From Lysobacteraceae bacterium (GTDB lineage: Bacteria; Pseudomonadota; Gammaproteobacteria; Xanthomonadales; Xanthomonadaceae), in NCBI GenBank assembly GCA_016789405.1, contig JAEUPQ010000017.1, positions 62,001 through 126,000 on the forward strand: 64,000 nt of DNA. The letters are read 5' to 3'. Position numbers and translations under genes: made by a program. Positions 16,701 through 25,541 of the stretch are shown in pieces. Numbering within the stretch: position 1 is the stretch's first letter; every line of letters starts with the position of its first letter. The notes beneath the pieces were generated by a model. It had not been told where the DNA came from. It worked only from the letters and a program-made list of their open reading frames with translations, and did no database searches.

Positions 16701-19648
16701 TGCTGACCAAGCAGGACTCCGGGGTCTATCGCTACGTCTCGCACGAGCGCAGCTACGACCGGCGCGACATCGCGCTGTCGTTGCCGGGTGGCCGGCAGAC
16801 CATCGATCTGCAGACCGACCAGCCCGGCGATTTCCAGGTGGAAATCCGTGGCGGCGACGGCAAGGTGCTCAACCAGATCGGCTACCAGGTCACCGGTGCG
16901 GCGAACCTGAGTCGTTCGCTGGAGCGCAATGCCGAATTGAACCTGCGGTTGTCCAAGGCGAGCTACAAGCCCGGCGAGGCCATCGAGATCAGCATCCGCG
17001 CGCCGTATGCCGGCAGCGGCCTGATCACGATCGAGCGCGACAAGGTCCATGCGCATGCCTGGTTCCGCGCCGACAGCAGCGCCAGCGTGCAGAAGATCGT
17101 GGTGCCTGCGGGTTTCGAGGGCAACGGCTACGTGAACGTGCAGTTCCTGCGCGATCCGAACTCGCCCGAGATCTACATGAGTCCGCTGTCGTTCGGCGTG
17201 GCGCCGTTCGCGGTCGATCGCAGCGCACGGACGCAGCCGGTGAAGCTGGGTCTGCCGAAGGTGACGAAGCCCGGCACGCCGATGACCGTGGATGTCACGA
17301 CGCCGGGCAAGGCGCGCGTGGTGCTGTTCGCGGTCGACGAAGGCATCCTGCAGGTGGCGCGCTATCGCGTCGGCGACCCGCTGGATCACTTCTTCCGCAA
17401 GAAATCGCTGCAGGTCGACACCGCGCAGATCCTGGATCTGCTGCTGCCGGAGTTCAGTCGCATCGCCGCGTCTGCCGCACCCGGCGGCGACGGCGAGGGC
17501 GGCATGGCGAAGCACCTCAATCCGTTCAAACGTCGATCCGAAAAACCGGCGGTGTGGTGGTCGGGGATTGTCGACGTCGATGGAGCGAAGCAGTTCAAGT
17601 TCACGCTGCCGGATCATTTCAATGGTCGCGTCCGCGTCGTCGCGGTGGCGGTGACGCCGGAGCGGGTCGGCGTGACCCAGGGCGAGGCCCTGGTGCGCGG
17701 CGACTTCGTGCTGACCCCGACCGTGCCGACGCACGTCGCGCCCGGCGACGAATTCGATCTTCCGGTCGGCGTGGCCAACACGATCGCGGATGCGAAGGCG
17801 CCTGCGCAGGTGGCGGTCACGCTGCAACTGCCGCCGTCGCTGACCCTGGTCGGTGCCGCGCCGGGGCCGGTGACCCTCGCGCCGCGCAGCGAAGCCACCG
17901 TGCGCTTCCGCGTGCGCGCCGGCCATGCGCTGGGCGCGCAGGCGATCGGCATCCGTGCGAGTTCCGGCAAAGTCCATGCGGCGCAGCGTCGCATCGAACT
18001 CTCGCTGCGGCCGGGCGTGGTCGCGCGGCAGGACATCGTCGTCGGCCGCGCCGACAAGCGCACCGCGCTCCAGCCCTTGCGCGCGATGTACGACCAGCGC
18101 GCGACGCGGCAACTGTCGGCATCGATGTCGCCGCTGGTGGCGCTGGATGGTTTCAGTGCCTATCTCAGCGATTACCCGCACTTGTGCAGCGAACAGCTGC
18201 TCAGCGGCGCGATCCCGTCGCTGGTGCTGGATGCGCATCCCGAGCTGGGCAAGGTGCTCGGTCCCGGAGCCGGGCGGTCGCGACAGGACATCGTCGACGT
18301 GCTGCGTGCGCGCCAGAACAGCGAGGGCGGCATCGGCCTGTGGACCGCGACGCCCGAGGCCGATGCCTTCGTCACCGGCTACGCAGCGCTGTACCTGATC
18401 GAAGCGCGCGAACGCGGACAGAAGATCCCCGATGACCTGCTGGCTTCGCTCAACGGCTACCTCGAGCAGCTGGCGGCGGACCGGTCCGGCAACGATCTGC
18501 CGGCCTTGCGCAGCCGCGCGCTCGCGGTCTACCTGCTGGTCCGCCAGGGCCGCACCGCGAGCAACCTGCTGAGCGCCGTGCACGAGCAGATCAAGCGCGA
18601 CCAGCCCAGGGCGTGGGAGAACGACATGGCGGGCCTGCTCATCGCGGCCAGCTACCAGCAACTGCAGCAGGATCGACCGGCACGCCCGCTCGCCGGCAAG
18701 GCCATCGCGCGGGTCAACCAGGCAGCGGTCGCATCCAGCCCGTATGCGCACTACCACGACGGCAGCATCGACCATGCGTGGTCGGTGTACCTGCTCAATC
18801 GCCATTTCCCGACGTTGGCGCGCAACCAGGTCAAGCCCCTCGCGCTGGAACGCCTGCTCGCGCCGCTGCGCAACAACAGCTACAACACGCTGTCGTCGGC
18901 GTTGACCGTGCTGGCCATGGACGCGTATGCCAAGGCGCAGCCGCAGCAGGTGCTGCCGGTGATCGAGGCCGTGGGCCGCGACGGCAAGTCGCGTCGCATC
19001 GGCACGGCACAGGGGCTGGTGGCGCGCGGTGCATTCACCGGCAGCGACCAGCGCCTGTGGGTCGCGCCCGGCAGCGCGGCGCCGGCGTGGTACGTACTGA
19101 ACCAGAGCGGCTACGACCGCGTGCCGCAGAAGGCCGTGCAGAACAAGGGCCTGGAGGTGATCCGCGACTTCCTCGATGCGGCGGGCAAGCCGGTGACGGC
19201 GGTCAAGCAGGGGCAGGAGCTCACGGTGCGCCTGCGGGTGCGCGCACTGGGCAGCGCTGCGCGCGGCGATATCGCGATCATCGACCTGTTGCCTGGCGGC
19301 TTCGAACCCGTCGTGCAATACGCCGCCGCGCCTGCGCCTGCGTCGAACGATGAAGACTGCGAGGAAGGCTGCGGCGACAGCGGCGTCGACCCGAATGCAG
19401 CGCCTCAGCAGACGCTGGCATTGCCGGGCTCGACGTTCGTACCGCTGCACGTCGAGCAGCGCGAGGATCGCGTCGTGCTGTACGGTGACGTCGTCGGCGA
19501 CGTGCGCGAGTTCCGCTACAAGGTGCGCGCGGGCAACAGCGGCCGCTTCACGGTGCCGCCGGTGTACGCCGAATCGATGTACGACCGCGCGGTGTATGCG
19601 CAGGGCGGCCCCGCCGGTCAGCTGCAGGTGAGCCCGTCGTCGCCATGA
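13775..19648 (+). CDS. Bacterial alpha-2-macroglobulin (YfhM-like)
   Basis: This 1957-residue protein traps attacking proteases in the periplasm. It carries the thioester site CSEQ (Cys1471, Gln1474) within SDYPHLCSEQLL, MG-type beta domains, and the DRGLYRPGDT block near residue 700. Unlike many bacterial members it has no lipobox; a single membrane helix (residues about 57-77) anchors it to the inner membrane after a cytoplasmic tail. I prefer the ATG at 13775 over one at 13691 because the longer N-terminus lacks family likeness. Its stop overlaps the pbpC start (ATGA). The pairing is classic: the inhibitor protects the cell while PbpC repairs peptidoglycan after envelope breach. Confidence 0.93.
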   Translation: MSDPAPSSQPSPEAEAGGAGRASCWTRHFHAVFGQVDWVPPGWLSRLAARIRQQPKLYFGSLFGVIAVASLGYWLATRPRPEVPGALDVDVHAPLLTDYSVKPAKVDTLRLTFSGSAAPIKLVGAAPVGVEMTPAIKGAWKWEDDKTLVFTPSGDWPIDAAYTIELDDAQSLAPEVVLETYEFEARTVPFTASVASSEFHQDPQDQTLKKGLYELKFSHPVDEAQLQRRVALTLADGAGASLAAPKHMVNFDENRLKAWVHSAPLTLPENGGKLSLKIEPGVVSVLGGAGTQDAITADVSLPSLYSVNVDDVTATLVDNDRYEPEQVLVLGFNNPMRDIDVNAAVRAWLLPVKDPRRPAKEQAGAHDWSEDDVDEAVLKASAPLPLKAVPTEREYVETHSYRFQAPPGRRLYVRVNKGLKSFGGFMLGRPNVAVRTVPDFPKLLRFVGDGALLSLRGERRVSVVSRNIASARLEIARVLPEQIQHLVFNNEGDYAKPHLYNVEADSLVEREERRLVLPAGNPAKAHYEGVDLGQSLKPGRRGVFLLSLRSLDDEETKRTSAETLADDAGEEQDSRLVVLTDLGIVTKQALDGRRDVFVQSLSNGAPVAGARVRAVARNGETLVEADTDGAGRAQLPSLKGFKREKAPVMLTVSQGEDYSFLPIDDHRRTLDYSRFDVGGEPNDLDAGALSAFLFSDRGLYRPGDTIHIGMIVRASDWKRPLAGLPLEWEFIDPRGTVAKRERLSLGAQGFESASFAPSDGAPSGTWQVQLLLLGRDNQRTTIGSTSVQVREFAPDTMKVGVTLSSENPNGWIRPEQLSATVRAENLFGTPAQQRRVEGTMVLRPYFPKFPAYPDYQFFDPQRAREGYDEALSDQTTDAEGKAEFKLDLAKYERATYQLSFLARAYEPGSGRNVAAQATALVSSNDFLVGIRAQDDLGYVQRGSKRSLQLLAIGQDGKPKPVPGLHAVVVEKRYVSVLTKQDSGVYRYVSHERSYDRRDIALSLPGGRQTIDLQTDQPGDFQVEIRGGDGKVLNQIGYQVTGAANLSRSLERNAELNLRLSKASYKPGEAIEISIRAPYAGSGLITIERDKVHAHAWFRADSSASVQKIVVPAGFEGNGYVNVQFLRDPNSPEIYMSPLSFGVAPFAVDRSARTQPVKLGLPKVTKPGTPMTVDVTTPGKARVVLFAVDEGILQVARYRVGDPLDHFFRKKSLQVDTAQILDLLLPEFSRIAASAAPGGDGEGGMAKHLNPFKRRSEKPAVWWSGIVDVDGAKQFKFTLPDHFNGRVRVVAVAVTPERVGVTQGEALVRGDFVLTPTVPTHVAPGDEFDLPVGVANTIADAKAPAQVAVTLQLPPSLTLVGAAPGPVTLAPRSEATVRFRVRAGHALGAQAIGIRASSGKVHAAQRRIELSLRPGVVARQDIVVGRADKRTALQPLRAMYDQRATRQLSASMSPLVALDGFSAYLSDYPHLCSEQLLSGAIPSLVLDAHPELGKVLGPGAGRSRQDIVDVLRARQNSEGGIGLWTATPEADAFVTGYAALYLIEARERGQKIPDDLLASLNGYLEQLAADRSGNDLPALRSRALAVYLLVRQGRTASNLLSAVHEQIKRDQPRAWENDMAGLLIAASYQQLQQDRPARPLAGKAIARVNQAAVASSPYAHYHDGSIDHAWSVYLLNRHFPTLARNQVKPLALERLLAPLRNNSYNTLSSALTVLAMDAYAKAQPQQVLPVIEAVGRDGKSRRIGTAQGLVARGAFTGSDQRLWVAPGSAAPAWYVLNQSGYDRVPQKAVQNKGLEVIRDFLDAAGKPVTAVKQGQELTVRLRVRALGSAARGDIAIIDLLPGGFEPVVQYAAAPAPASNDEDCEEGCGDSGVDPNAAPQQTLALPGSTFVPLHVEQREDRVVLYGDVVGDVREFRYKVRAGNSGRFTVPPVYAESMYDRAVYAQGGPAGQLQVSPSSP

Positions 19649-22047
19649 GCCTGCGGACGGGCCTGCAACGATGGGCGCGCTGGTCGAGCGCATCGTGGCG
19701 ATGGTGGCTGCGCGGCGCCATCGCCATGGTGCTGGTGTTGGCGGTCGTCGCGGTGGTCGTGCGCATGTGGCCACGGCCGCCGCTGTCGGATGCGGTGCCG
19801 CTGTCGACCGTGGTGCGCGATCGCGAAGGCCGCCTGCTGCGCCTGACGCTGGCCAGCGACCAGCGCTACCGGTTGTGGGTGCCGCTGGATGACATCTCGC
19901 CGCAACTGGTCGATGCGGTGATGCTGCAGGAAGACGCGTGGTTCCGCTGGCATCCGGGTTTCAATCCCTACAGCCTGCTGCGCGGCGCCTGGTCCACCTA
20001 TGGCAGCGGGGAAGCGCGCGTGGGTGGTTCCACGCTCACGATGCAGCTCGCGCGCCTGCGCTGGCGGCTGCAGACGCGCGACGTGCGCGGCAAGCTCGTG
20101 CAGATCCTGCGTGCCGTGCAGCTCGAACTCTGTTACTCGAAGGACGACATCCTCGAGGCCTATCTCAACCTCGCGCCCTATGGCGGCAACATCGAAGGCG
20201 TGGGCGCGGCGAGCCTGATCTATTACCGCAAGCCCGCGAGGCGCCTGACCCTGCCCGAATCGATGGCGCTCGCGGTGCTGCCGCAGGCGCCGTCGCGCCG
20301 CGGCAGGCTGGCGTCGCGCGAGGACGACGCCTTCTACATCGGACGCGGTCTCGAAGCCGCGCGTGCGCGACTGTATGCGCGCTGGCGCGCGCAGCATCCC
20401 GAAGATGCAGCCGAGGACGCGCTGATGCGGCTGCCGCTGAGACTGCACAGCCCGCGCGAACTGCCGTTCCGCGCACCGCATCTGGTCGATCGCGTGCTGG
20501 CCGACCAGGCCTGGCATCCCGGCGAAGGCCCCGAGCTGACCACCACGCTGGATGCGCGATTGCAGCGACTGCTGGAAGAGCGCGTGCGCAACCACCTGCG
20601 TCGCGAGCGCAGCCGCGGCCTGCGCAACGCCAGTGCGATCCTGGTCGACACCCGAGACATGGGCGTGCGCGCGATGGTCGGTTCGGCCGACTATTTCGAT
20701 GCCGGCATCCAGGGCCAGGTGAACGGCGCCGATGCCAAGCGCTCGCCCGGCTCGACGCTCAAGCCCTTCATCTATGCATTGGCCTTCGACCAGGGCGTGC
20801 TGCATCCGCAGACCGTGCTGCGCGACGTGCCGAGCGCGTTCGGACCCTACACGCCCGAGAATTTCGACGGACGCTTCATGGGGCCGGTCACCGCGACCGA
20901 TGCGCTGGTGCGCAGCCGCAACATCCCGGCGGTCTACGTGGCCTCGCAGCTGCAGCAGCCGGACTTCCACGACTTCCTGCGCCAGGCCGGCGTCTCCCGG
21001 ATGGCCAGTCGCGAGCACTACGGCCTGGCGCTGGTGCTCGGCGGTGGCGAGGTCACGATGGTCGAACTCGCGCGGATGTACGCGATGCTGGGCAACGATG
21101 GCCGACTGCGCGCGCTGCGCTGGCGCGAAGGCGATCCGGCGCAGGAGGGCGTGCGCCTGGTCAGCGCCGAAGCCGCCTTCATGACCCGCGACATGCTGCG
21201 CCAGAATCCGCGCCCGGATGCCGGCGCGCAGCCTGCATCGCATGCGCCGCCGGTGTCGTGGAAGACCGGGACGTCGTGGGCGTTCCGCGATGCGTGGAGC
21301 GCCGGCATCGTCGGGCCCTACGTGCTGGTGGTCTGGCTGGGGAATTTCGACGGCTCCAGCAATCCGGCACTGGTCGGCGTGGAAGCCGCGGCGCCGCTGT
21401 TCTTCGACATCGTGGATGGCCTGCAGGCGGCGCGCGTGGACCTGCGCGAACCGGTGCGGGAGTGGCCGCTCAACCTCAAGCGCGTGGACATCTGCCGCGC
21501 CAGCGGCGACCTGCCCAATGCCTGGTGCCCGCAGCGCGGCACGACCTGGTTCATCCCCGGCAAGTCGCCGATCCGGATCAGCACCGTGCATCGCGCCGTC
21601 GCGCTCGACAAGGCCAGCGGCCGGCCGGTCTGCGGTCGATTCGACCCGGGCACGATGCGCATGGAAGTGTTCGAGTACTGGCCGTCGGACCTGGCGCAGG
21701 TGTTCGTCCAGGCCGGCATCCCGCGCCGACGGCCGCCGAGCGGCAGCGACTGCGGCGACGCCCAGGCCTGGCAGGGTTCGGCGCCTGCCATCACGTCGCC
21801 TTATCGCGCCACGCGCTACACGATGCGTCTCTCGGACAAGGTGCCGTTCGCGCTGACGCTGTCCGCGACGGCCGATGCGGACGCAAGCCGGCTCTACTGG
21901 TTCGTGGGCAGCACCTTCATCGGCATGGCCGAACCCGGCAAGCCGCTGTCCTGGACGCCGGATCGCACCGGGCAGTTCCGGCTGTCGGTGGTCGACGACC
22001 GCGGCCGCAGCGACGAGCGCGAGGTCGAGGTGGCGGTCGTGCAGTGA
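19645..22047 (+). CDS. pbpC: Penicillin-binding protein 1C
   Basis: This 800-residue bifunctional class A PBP has an N-terminal membrane anchor (residues ~24-42). A glycosyltransferase 51 domain follows with the catalytic Glu96 in MLQEDAWF and the GGSTLTMQLARL motif. The transpeptidase domain has SxxK at Ser370-Lys373 (SPGSTLKPF) and KTGTSW at Lys540. The C-terminal ~90 residues form the BiPBP_C beta-sandwich typical of PbpC, which links it to alpha-2-macroglobulin. It polymerises and probably crosslinks peptidoglycan. It is translationally coupled to the preceding gene. Confidence 0.96.
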   Translation: MSLRTGLQRWARWSSASWRWWLRGAIAMVLVLAVVAVVVRMWPRPPLSDAVPLSTVVRDREGRLLRLTLASDQRYRLWVPLDDISPQLVDAVMLQEDAWFRWHPGFNPYSLLRGAWSTYGSGEARVGGSTLTMQLARLRWRLQTRDVRGKLVQILRAVQLELCYSKDDILEAYLNLAPYGGNIEGVGAASLIYYRKPARRLTLPESMALAVLPQAPSRRGRLASREDDAFYIGRGLEAARARLYARWRAQHPEDAAEDALMRLPLRLHSPRELPFRAPHLVDRVLADQAWHPGEGPELTTTLDARLQRLLEERVRNHLRRERSRGLRNASAILVDTRDMGVRAMVGSADYFDAGIQGQVNGADAKRSPGSTLKPFIYALAFDQGVLHPQTVLRDVPSAFGPYTPENFDGRFMGPVTATDALVRSRNIPAVYVASQLQQPDFHDFLRQAGVSRMASREHYGLALVLGGGEVTMVELARMYAMLGNDGRLRALRWREGDPAQEGVRLVSAEAAFMTRDMLRQNPRPDAGAQPASHAPPVSWKTGTSWAFRDAWSAGIVGPYVLVVWLGNFDGSSNPALVGVEAAAPLFFDIVDGLQAARVDLREPVREWPLNLKRVDICRASGDLPNAWCPQRGTTWFIPGKSPIRISTVHRAVALDKASGRPVCGRFDPGTMRMEVFEYWPSDLAQVFVQAGIPRRRPPSGSDCGDAQAWQGSAPAITSPYRATRYTMRLSDKVPFALTLSATADADASRLYWFVGSTFIGMAEPGKPLSWTPDRTGQFRLSVVDDRGRSDEREVEVAVVQ

Positions 22048-22155
22048 AGGTGCACCAAGTTCTGCGCCACGCGTCCGGACCGGCTACAGGACGCGCGGGA
22101 ACTGTCATCATTCGCGGTGCAGGCTGTGGCGTCCGCACAGCGTCGGAACCCGTGC

Positions 22156-23061
22156 ATGAAACTCGCCATCCTGTCCCGCAACAGCAAGCTGTATTCGACC
22201 CGCCGGCTCGTCGAGGCCGCGCGCCAGCACGGGCACAGCGCTCGCGTGCTCGATCCGCTGCGCTGCTACATGCGCATCGCGTCGGACGGCTTCGACCTGC
22301 ACTACAAGGGGCGGTCGATCTCCGGTTACGACGCCGTGCTCCCGCGCATCGGTGCGTCGATCACCCGTTACGGCACCGCTGTGCTGCACCAGTTCGAACT
22401 GATGGGCAGCTACACCCCGAACCGCGCCGACGCCGTGGCGCGCGCCCGCGACAAGCTGCGGGCGCACCAGCTGCTGGCGGCGCAGAAGATCGGCATGCCG
22501 GCAACGGTCTTCGGCGACAACCCCGACGACACCGTCGACCTGCTGTCGATGCTGGGGCCGCCGCCGCACGTGGTGAAGCTCAACGAGAGCTCGCAGGGCG
22601 CGGGCGTGATCCTGACCGAGAAGCCGTCGGCATCGCGCAGCGTGGTCGAGACCCTGCGCGGGCTGTACGCCAACTTCCTGGTGCAGGAGTTCATCGCCGA
22701 AGCCGAGGGCGCGGACCTGCGCTGCTTCGTGGTCGGCGACGAGGTCGTCGCGGCGATGCGTCGCCAGGCGCCGAAGGGCGACTTCCGCTCCAACCTGCAC
22801 CGGGGCGGCACCGCCGAGCCGGTCGCGCCGAGCGAGGACGAGTGCCGGGTGGCGATCCGCGCCGCCAAGGTCCTGGGGCTGGGGGTGGCGGGGGTGGACC
22901 TCATCCGGGCCAACCGCGGGCCGCTGGTGCTGGAGGTCAACGCCTCGCCGGGGCTGGAGGGTATCGAGGCGGCCACCGGCGTGGATATCGCTGGAAAAAT
23001 CGTCGAACTGCTGGCGAACGGCGCTAAAAACATGTCGATGTCCGCAGGTCGTCCGAAATAG
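22156..23061 (+). CDS. rimK: RimK-type ribosomal protein S6 glutamate ligase
   Basis: This 301-residue ATP-grasp ligase adds glutamate residues to the C-terminus of ribosomal protein S6. It starts [18 protein letters not shown] and contains the ATP-grasp elements [31 protein letters not shown], and the metal-binding [14 protein letters not shown]. The length equals that of E. coli RimK, and the ATG at 22156 starts at the conserved position. It lies about 100 nt after pbpC and ends before a strong terminator at 23220-23254, so it is probably monocistronic or the last gene of the pbpC transcript. Confidence 0.93.
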   Translation: MKLAILSRNSKLYSTRRLVEAARQHGHSARVLDPLRCYMRIASDGFDLHYKGRSISGYDAVLPRIGASITRYGTAVLHQFELMGSYTPNRADAVARARDKLRAHQLLAAQKIGMPATVFGDNPDDTVDLLSMLGPPPHVVKLNESSQGAGVILTEKPSASRSVVETLRGLYANFLVQEFIAEAEGADLRCFVVGDEVVAAMRRQAPKGDFRSNLHRGGTAEPVAPSEDECRVAIRAAKVLGLGVAGVDLIRANRGPLVLEVNASPGLEGIEAATGVDIAGKIVELLANGAKNMSMSAGRPK

Positions 23062-23422
23062 CCCGGGGCTGCAGGAATGCCCCCCGGTCGCCTGTCATCG
23101 GGCTTTAACGGGGCTTTAATCGAAGCGGGCGTAGCGTGTGCGGACCGATTTCTGTCCATCCCGCCATCCTCGTCAGGTGCCAGATGCAGAACCGGTAATC
23201 GGGGTAACAACCGAATGTTCGGCCCGGCGGTGCAGATCGCCGGGCCGCTTTTTTCCCTTGCGATGGCCGCACGCCCGGTATGGGTCGCGGCCATCCAGCC
23301 CTGTGCCAGAATGCCGTTGCGCCCCGCGGGCGCGACGTCGAAGCGTCCGTTCGATGCCGTCCGCCACGGAACCGATCGCGACGCGATCGGGTCTGAGCAC
23401 AACTCCGGAGGAACTCGAACGC
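23062..23422. other. Intergenic region with direct repeat and terminator
   Basis: This 361-nt region separates rimK from the two-component operon. It holds a tandem direct repeat GGGCTTTAA (23100-23108 and 23111-23119, period 11) and the rimK terminator. The stretch from 23255 to 23422 must carry the promoter of the response regulator gene, whose ribosome binding site GGAGGAA lies at about 23406-23412. I see no gene. Confidence 0.45.
23220..23254 (+). terminator. Rho-independent terminator after rimK
   Basis: CGGCCCGGCG (23220-23229) pairs perfectly with CGCCGGGCCG (23238-23247) around an 8-nt loop, followed by C and six T residues. It is a textbook intrinsic terminator on the plus strand. 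Confidence 0.88.
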
Positions 23423-24106
23423 ATGCGCATTCTCGTGATCGAAGACAACCAGGACATCGCCGCCAACCTCGGCGACTACCTGGAAGACCGCGGCCATACC
23501 ATCGACTTCGCCGCGGACGGCATCACCGGGCTGCACCTGGCGGTGGTCCACGACTTCGACGCGATCGTGCTCGACCTCAACCTGCCGGGCATGGATGGCC
23601 TGGAGGTCTGCCGCAAGCTGCGCGGCGAGGCCCGCAAGCAGACCCCGGTGCTGATGCTCACCGCGCGCGACAGCCTGGACAACAAGATCGCCGGCTTCGA
23701 CTCCGGCGCCGACGACTACCTCATCAAGCCGTTCGCGCTGCAGGAAGTGGAAGTCCGCCTCAACGCGCTGGCCCGGCGCGGCAAGGGCACGCAGACGCGG
23801 GTGCTGGAGGTCGGCGAACTGGAATACAACCTCGACACCCTCGAAGTCCGTCGCCAGGGCAAGCTGCTCCAGCTCAACCCGACCGCGCTGAAGATCCTGC
23901 AGGCGCTGATGGAAGCCTCGCCGGCGGTGGTCACGCGGCAGGAGCTGGAAACCCGGGTGTGGGGCGAGGAACTGCCGGACTCCGACAGCCTGCGCGTGCA
24001 CATCCATGGCCTGCGCGCGGTGGTCGACAAGCCGTTCGGCGCGCCGTACATCCAGACCCGCCACGGCATCGGCTATCGCATCGCAGTCCCCGATGCCGGC
24101 AGTTGA
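23423..24106 (+). CDS. OmpR/PhoP-family response regulator
   Basis: This 227-residue regulator has a receiver domain with acidic pocket IEDN, phosphoacceptor Asp51 (VLDLNLPGMDGL), Thr80 and Lys102 (LIKPF), then a winged-helix DNA-binding domain ending RVHIHGLRAVVDKPFGAPYIQTRHGIGYRI. The ATG at 23423 follows GGAGGAA. It overlaps the start of the histidine kinase gene by 14 nt, so both are made together. It resembles the PhoP/QseB/ColR-type regulators that control envelope functions; the precise regulon is unknown. Confidence 0.93.
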   Translation: MRILVIEDNQDIAANLGDYLEDRGHTIDFAADGITGLHLAVVHDFDAIVLDLNLPGMDGLEVCRKLRGEARKQTPVLMLTARDSLDNKIAGFDSGADDYLIKPFALQEVEVRLNALARRGKGTQTRVLEVGELEYNLDTLEVRRQGKLLQLNPTALKILQALMEASPAVVTRQELETRVWGEELPDSDSLRVHIHGLRAVVDKPFGAPYIQTRHGIGYRIAVPDAGS

Positions 24107-25424
24107 TCGACCCGCGCCGCGTCGCGCGCGACCCACCTATCGCCGGCGGCTGCGCAGCCGCATCATCCTGTCGTTCCTGCTGCTCGGCTTCGGGCTGACC
24201 AGCCTGTTCGCCTTCGCCACGCAATGGACCCGCAACCGGGTCGAGAATGCGCTGGTCGAAGACGTGATGAACCAGAACATCAACGAGTTCGCGCGGCGGT
24301 ATTACGAAAATCCGGATCTCAGTCCGGACGTGCCGGTGGAACAGATCCGGGCCTATGCGTTCAGCGCGGACAAGTTCGATCGCGTCCGCCGTGAATACCC
24401 GGAGTGGGCCGAACTGAGCGACGGCATCCATCGCCTCAGCGGCCAGAACGCCGACGGCAGCCCGTTCTCCTACAAGCTCGCCGTGCGTAAGACGCCGGAC
24501 GCATGGTTCTTCCTCGCCTACGACATGACCCGCGCCAGCCGCGGCGAGGCGCAGTTCAACCGCGCGATCTTCGGCGCGGTCTTCCTGTTCACCGCGTTCT
24601 CGCTGCTGGTCGGCTGGTGGGCGGCGTCGCGCGTGATGAGTCCGGTGACCGAACTTGCGCGGCGCCTGCGGCGGTCCGGACGCAGCAGCGAGCCCGAGGC
24701 GCTGGCCTCGCATTTCGCGGAAGACGAGGTCGGCGAGCTTGCGAAGGCGCTGGACGACTACGCGGAGCGGCTCACCGACGTGGTCAAGCGCGATCGCGAG
24801 TTCAATGCCGACGTCAGCCACGAGCTGCGCACGCCGCTGGCGGTGATCCGCGGCGCGGCGGAGCTGCTGCTGGCCAAGTCCGACCTCGACGAGAAGACCC
24901 GGACGCGGCTGCAGCGCGTCCAGCGTGCCGAACAGCAGTGCACCGACCTGATCGGCGCGCTGCTGCTGCTGTCGCGCAACGAACGCGGCCATGGCGCGGC
25001 CGATGTCGGCAGGCTGGCCGAGCAACTCCTCGATGCGCATCGCGGCCAGTTGGCGGGCAAGCCGCTGCAGCTGCGCGTCGACGACACGCAGGGCCCGGTG
25101 ATCGTCGATGCGCCCGATGCCGCGGTGACGGTGGCGCTGAGCAACCTGATCGGCAATGCGGTGAAGTACACGCTGCAGGGCGACGTGGTGGTGCGCCTGC
25201 GTCCCAATGCCGTGGACGTGATCGACAGCGGTCCCGGCCTCAGCGCCGAGGATGCCGCGCGCCTGTTCGAGCGCGGCTATCGCGGCAGTCATGCCGAACA
25301 CACGCAAGGCGGTGGCATCGGCCTGTCGATCGTGCGCCGCCTGTGCGCGCTCTACGGCTGGCGCGTGCGCGTGGTGCCGGGCCAGGAGAGGGGCGTGGTG
25401 GCGACGCTGGAGTTCGCCAGCTGA
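24093..25424 (+). CDS. Sensor histidine kinase
   Basis: This 443-residue inner-membrane kinase has two membrane helices (residues about 24-43 and 158-178) enclosing a ~115-residue periplasmic sensor. A HAMP-like linker follows, then the H-box SHELRTPLAVI with His243, the N-box NLIGNAVKYT, and G-boxes DSGPGLS and GGGIGLSIV. The sensor part has no recognisable ligand motif. The ATG at 24093 lies inside the end of the response regulator gene; the two form a cognate pair. Confidence 0.93.
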   Translation: MPAVDRPAPRRARPTYRRRLRSRIILSFLLLGFGLTSLFAFATQWTRNRVENALVEDVMNQNINEFARRYYENPDLSPDVPVEQIRAYAFSADKFDRVRREYPEWAELSDGIHRLSGQNADGSPFSYKLAVRKTPDAWFFLAYDMTRASRGEAQFNRAIFGAVFLFTAFSLLVGWWAASRVMSPVTELARRLRRSGRSSEPEALASHFAEDEVGELAKALDDYAERLTDVVKRDREFNADVSHELRTPLAVIRGAAELLLAKSDLDEKTRTRLQRVQRAEQQCTDLIGALLLLSRNERGHGAADVGRLAEQLLDAHRGQLAGKPLQLRVDDTQGPVIVDAPDAAVTVALSNLIGNAVKYTLQGDVVVRLRPNAVDVIDSGPGLSAEDAARLFERGYRGSHAEHTQGGGIGLSIVRRLCALYGWRVRVVPGQERGVVATLEFAS

Positions 25425-25473
25425 GACGTGGATGGCGTCTCTGCATGTTTCCATCGGCATGAAGTGACGGATG

Positions 25474-25505
25474 CGACGACGCCACCCTCGCGGGTGGCGT
25501 CGTCG
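25474..25505. terminator. Bidirectional terminator hairpin
   Basis: A perfect 14-bp stem (25474-25487 with 25492-25505) closed by TCGC lies between the convergent kinase gene and the repeat-protein gene. There is only a short T-run, so termination strength in either direction is uncertain. Confidence 0.65.
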
Positions 25506-25541
25506 TTCCAGCACTTCGCCGGCAGCGTGCGATGCCGCGGC

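Noticed and set aside
13709..19774. A 2000-codon open frame antisense to the alpha-2-macroglobulin gene
   Set aside because: It is Arg/His/Gln-rich without domains, and the plus strand holds a clear family member with its thioester site and coupled pbpC.
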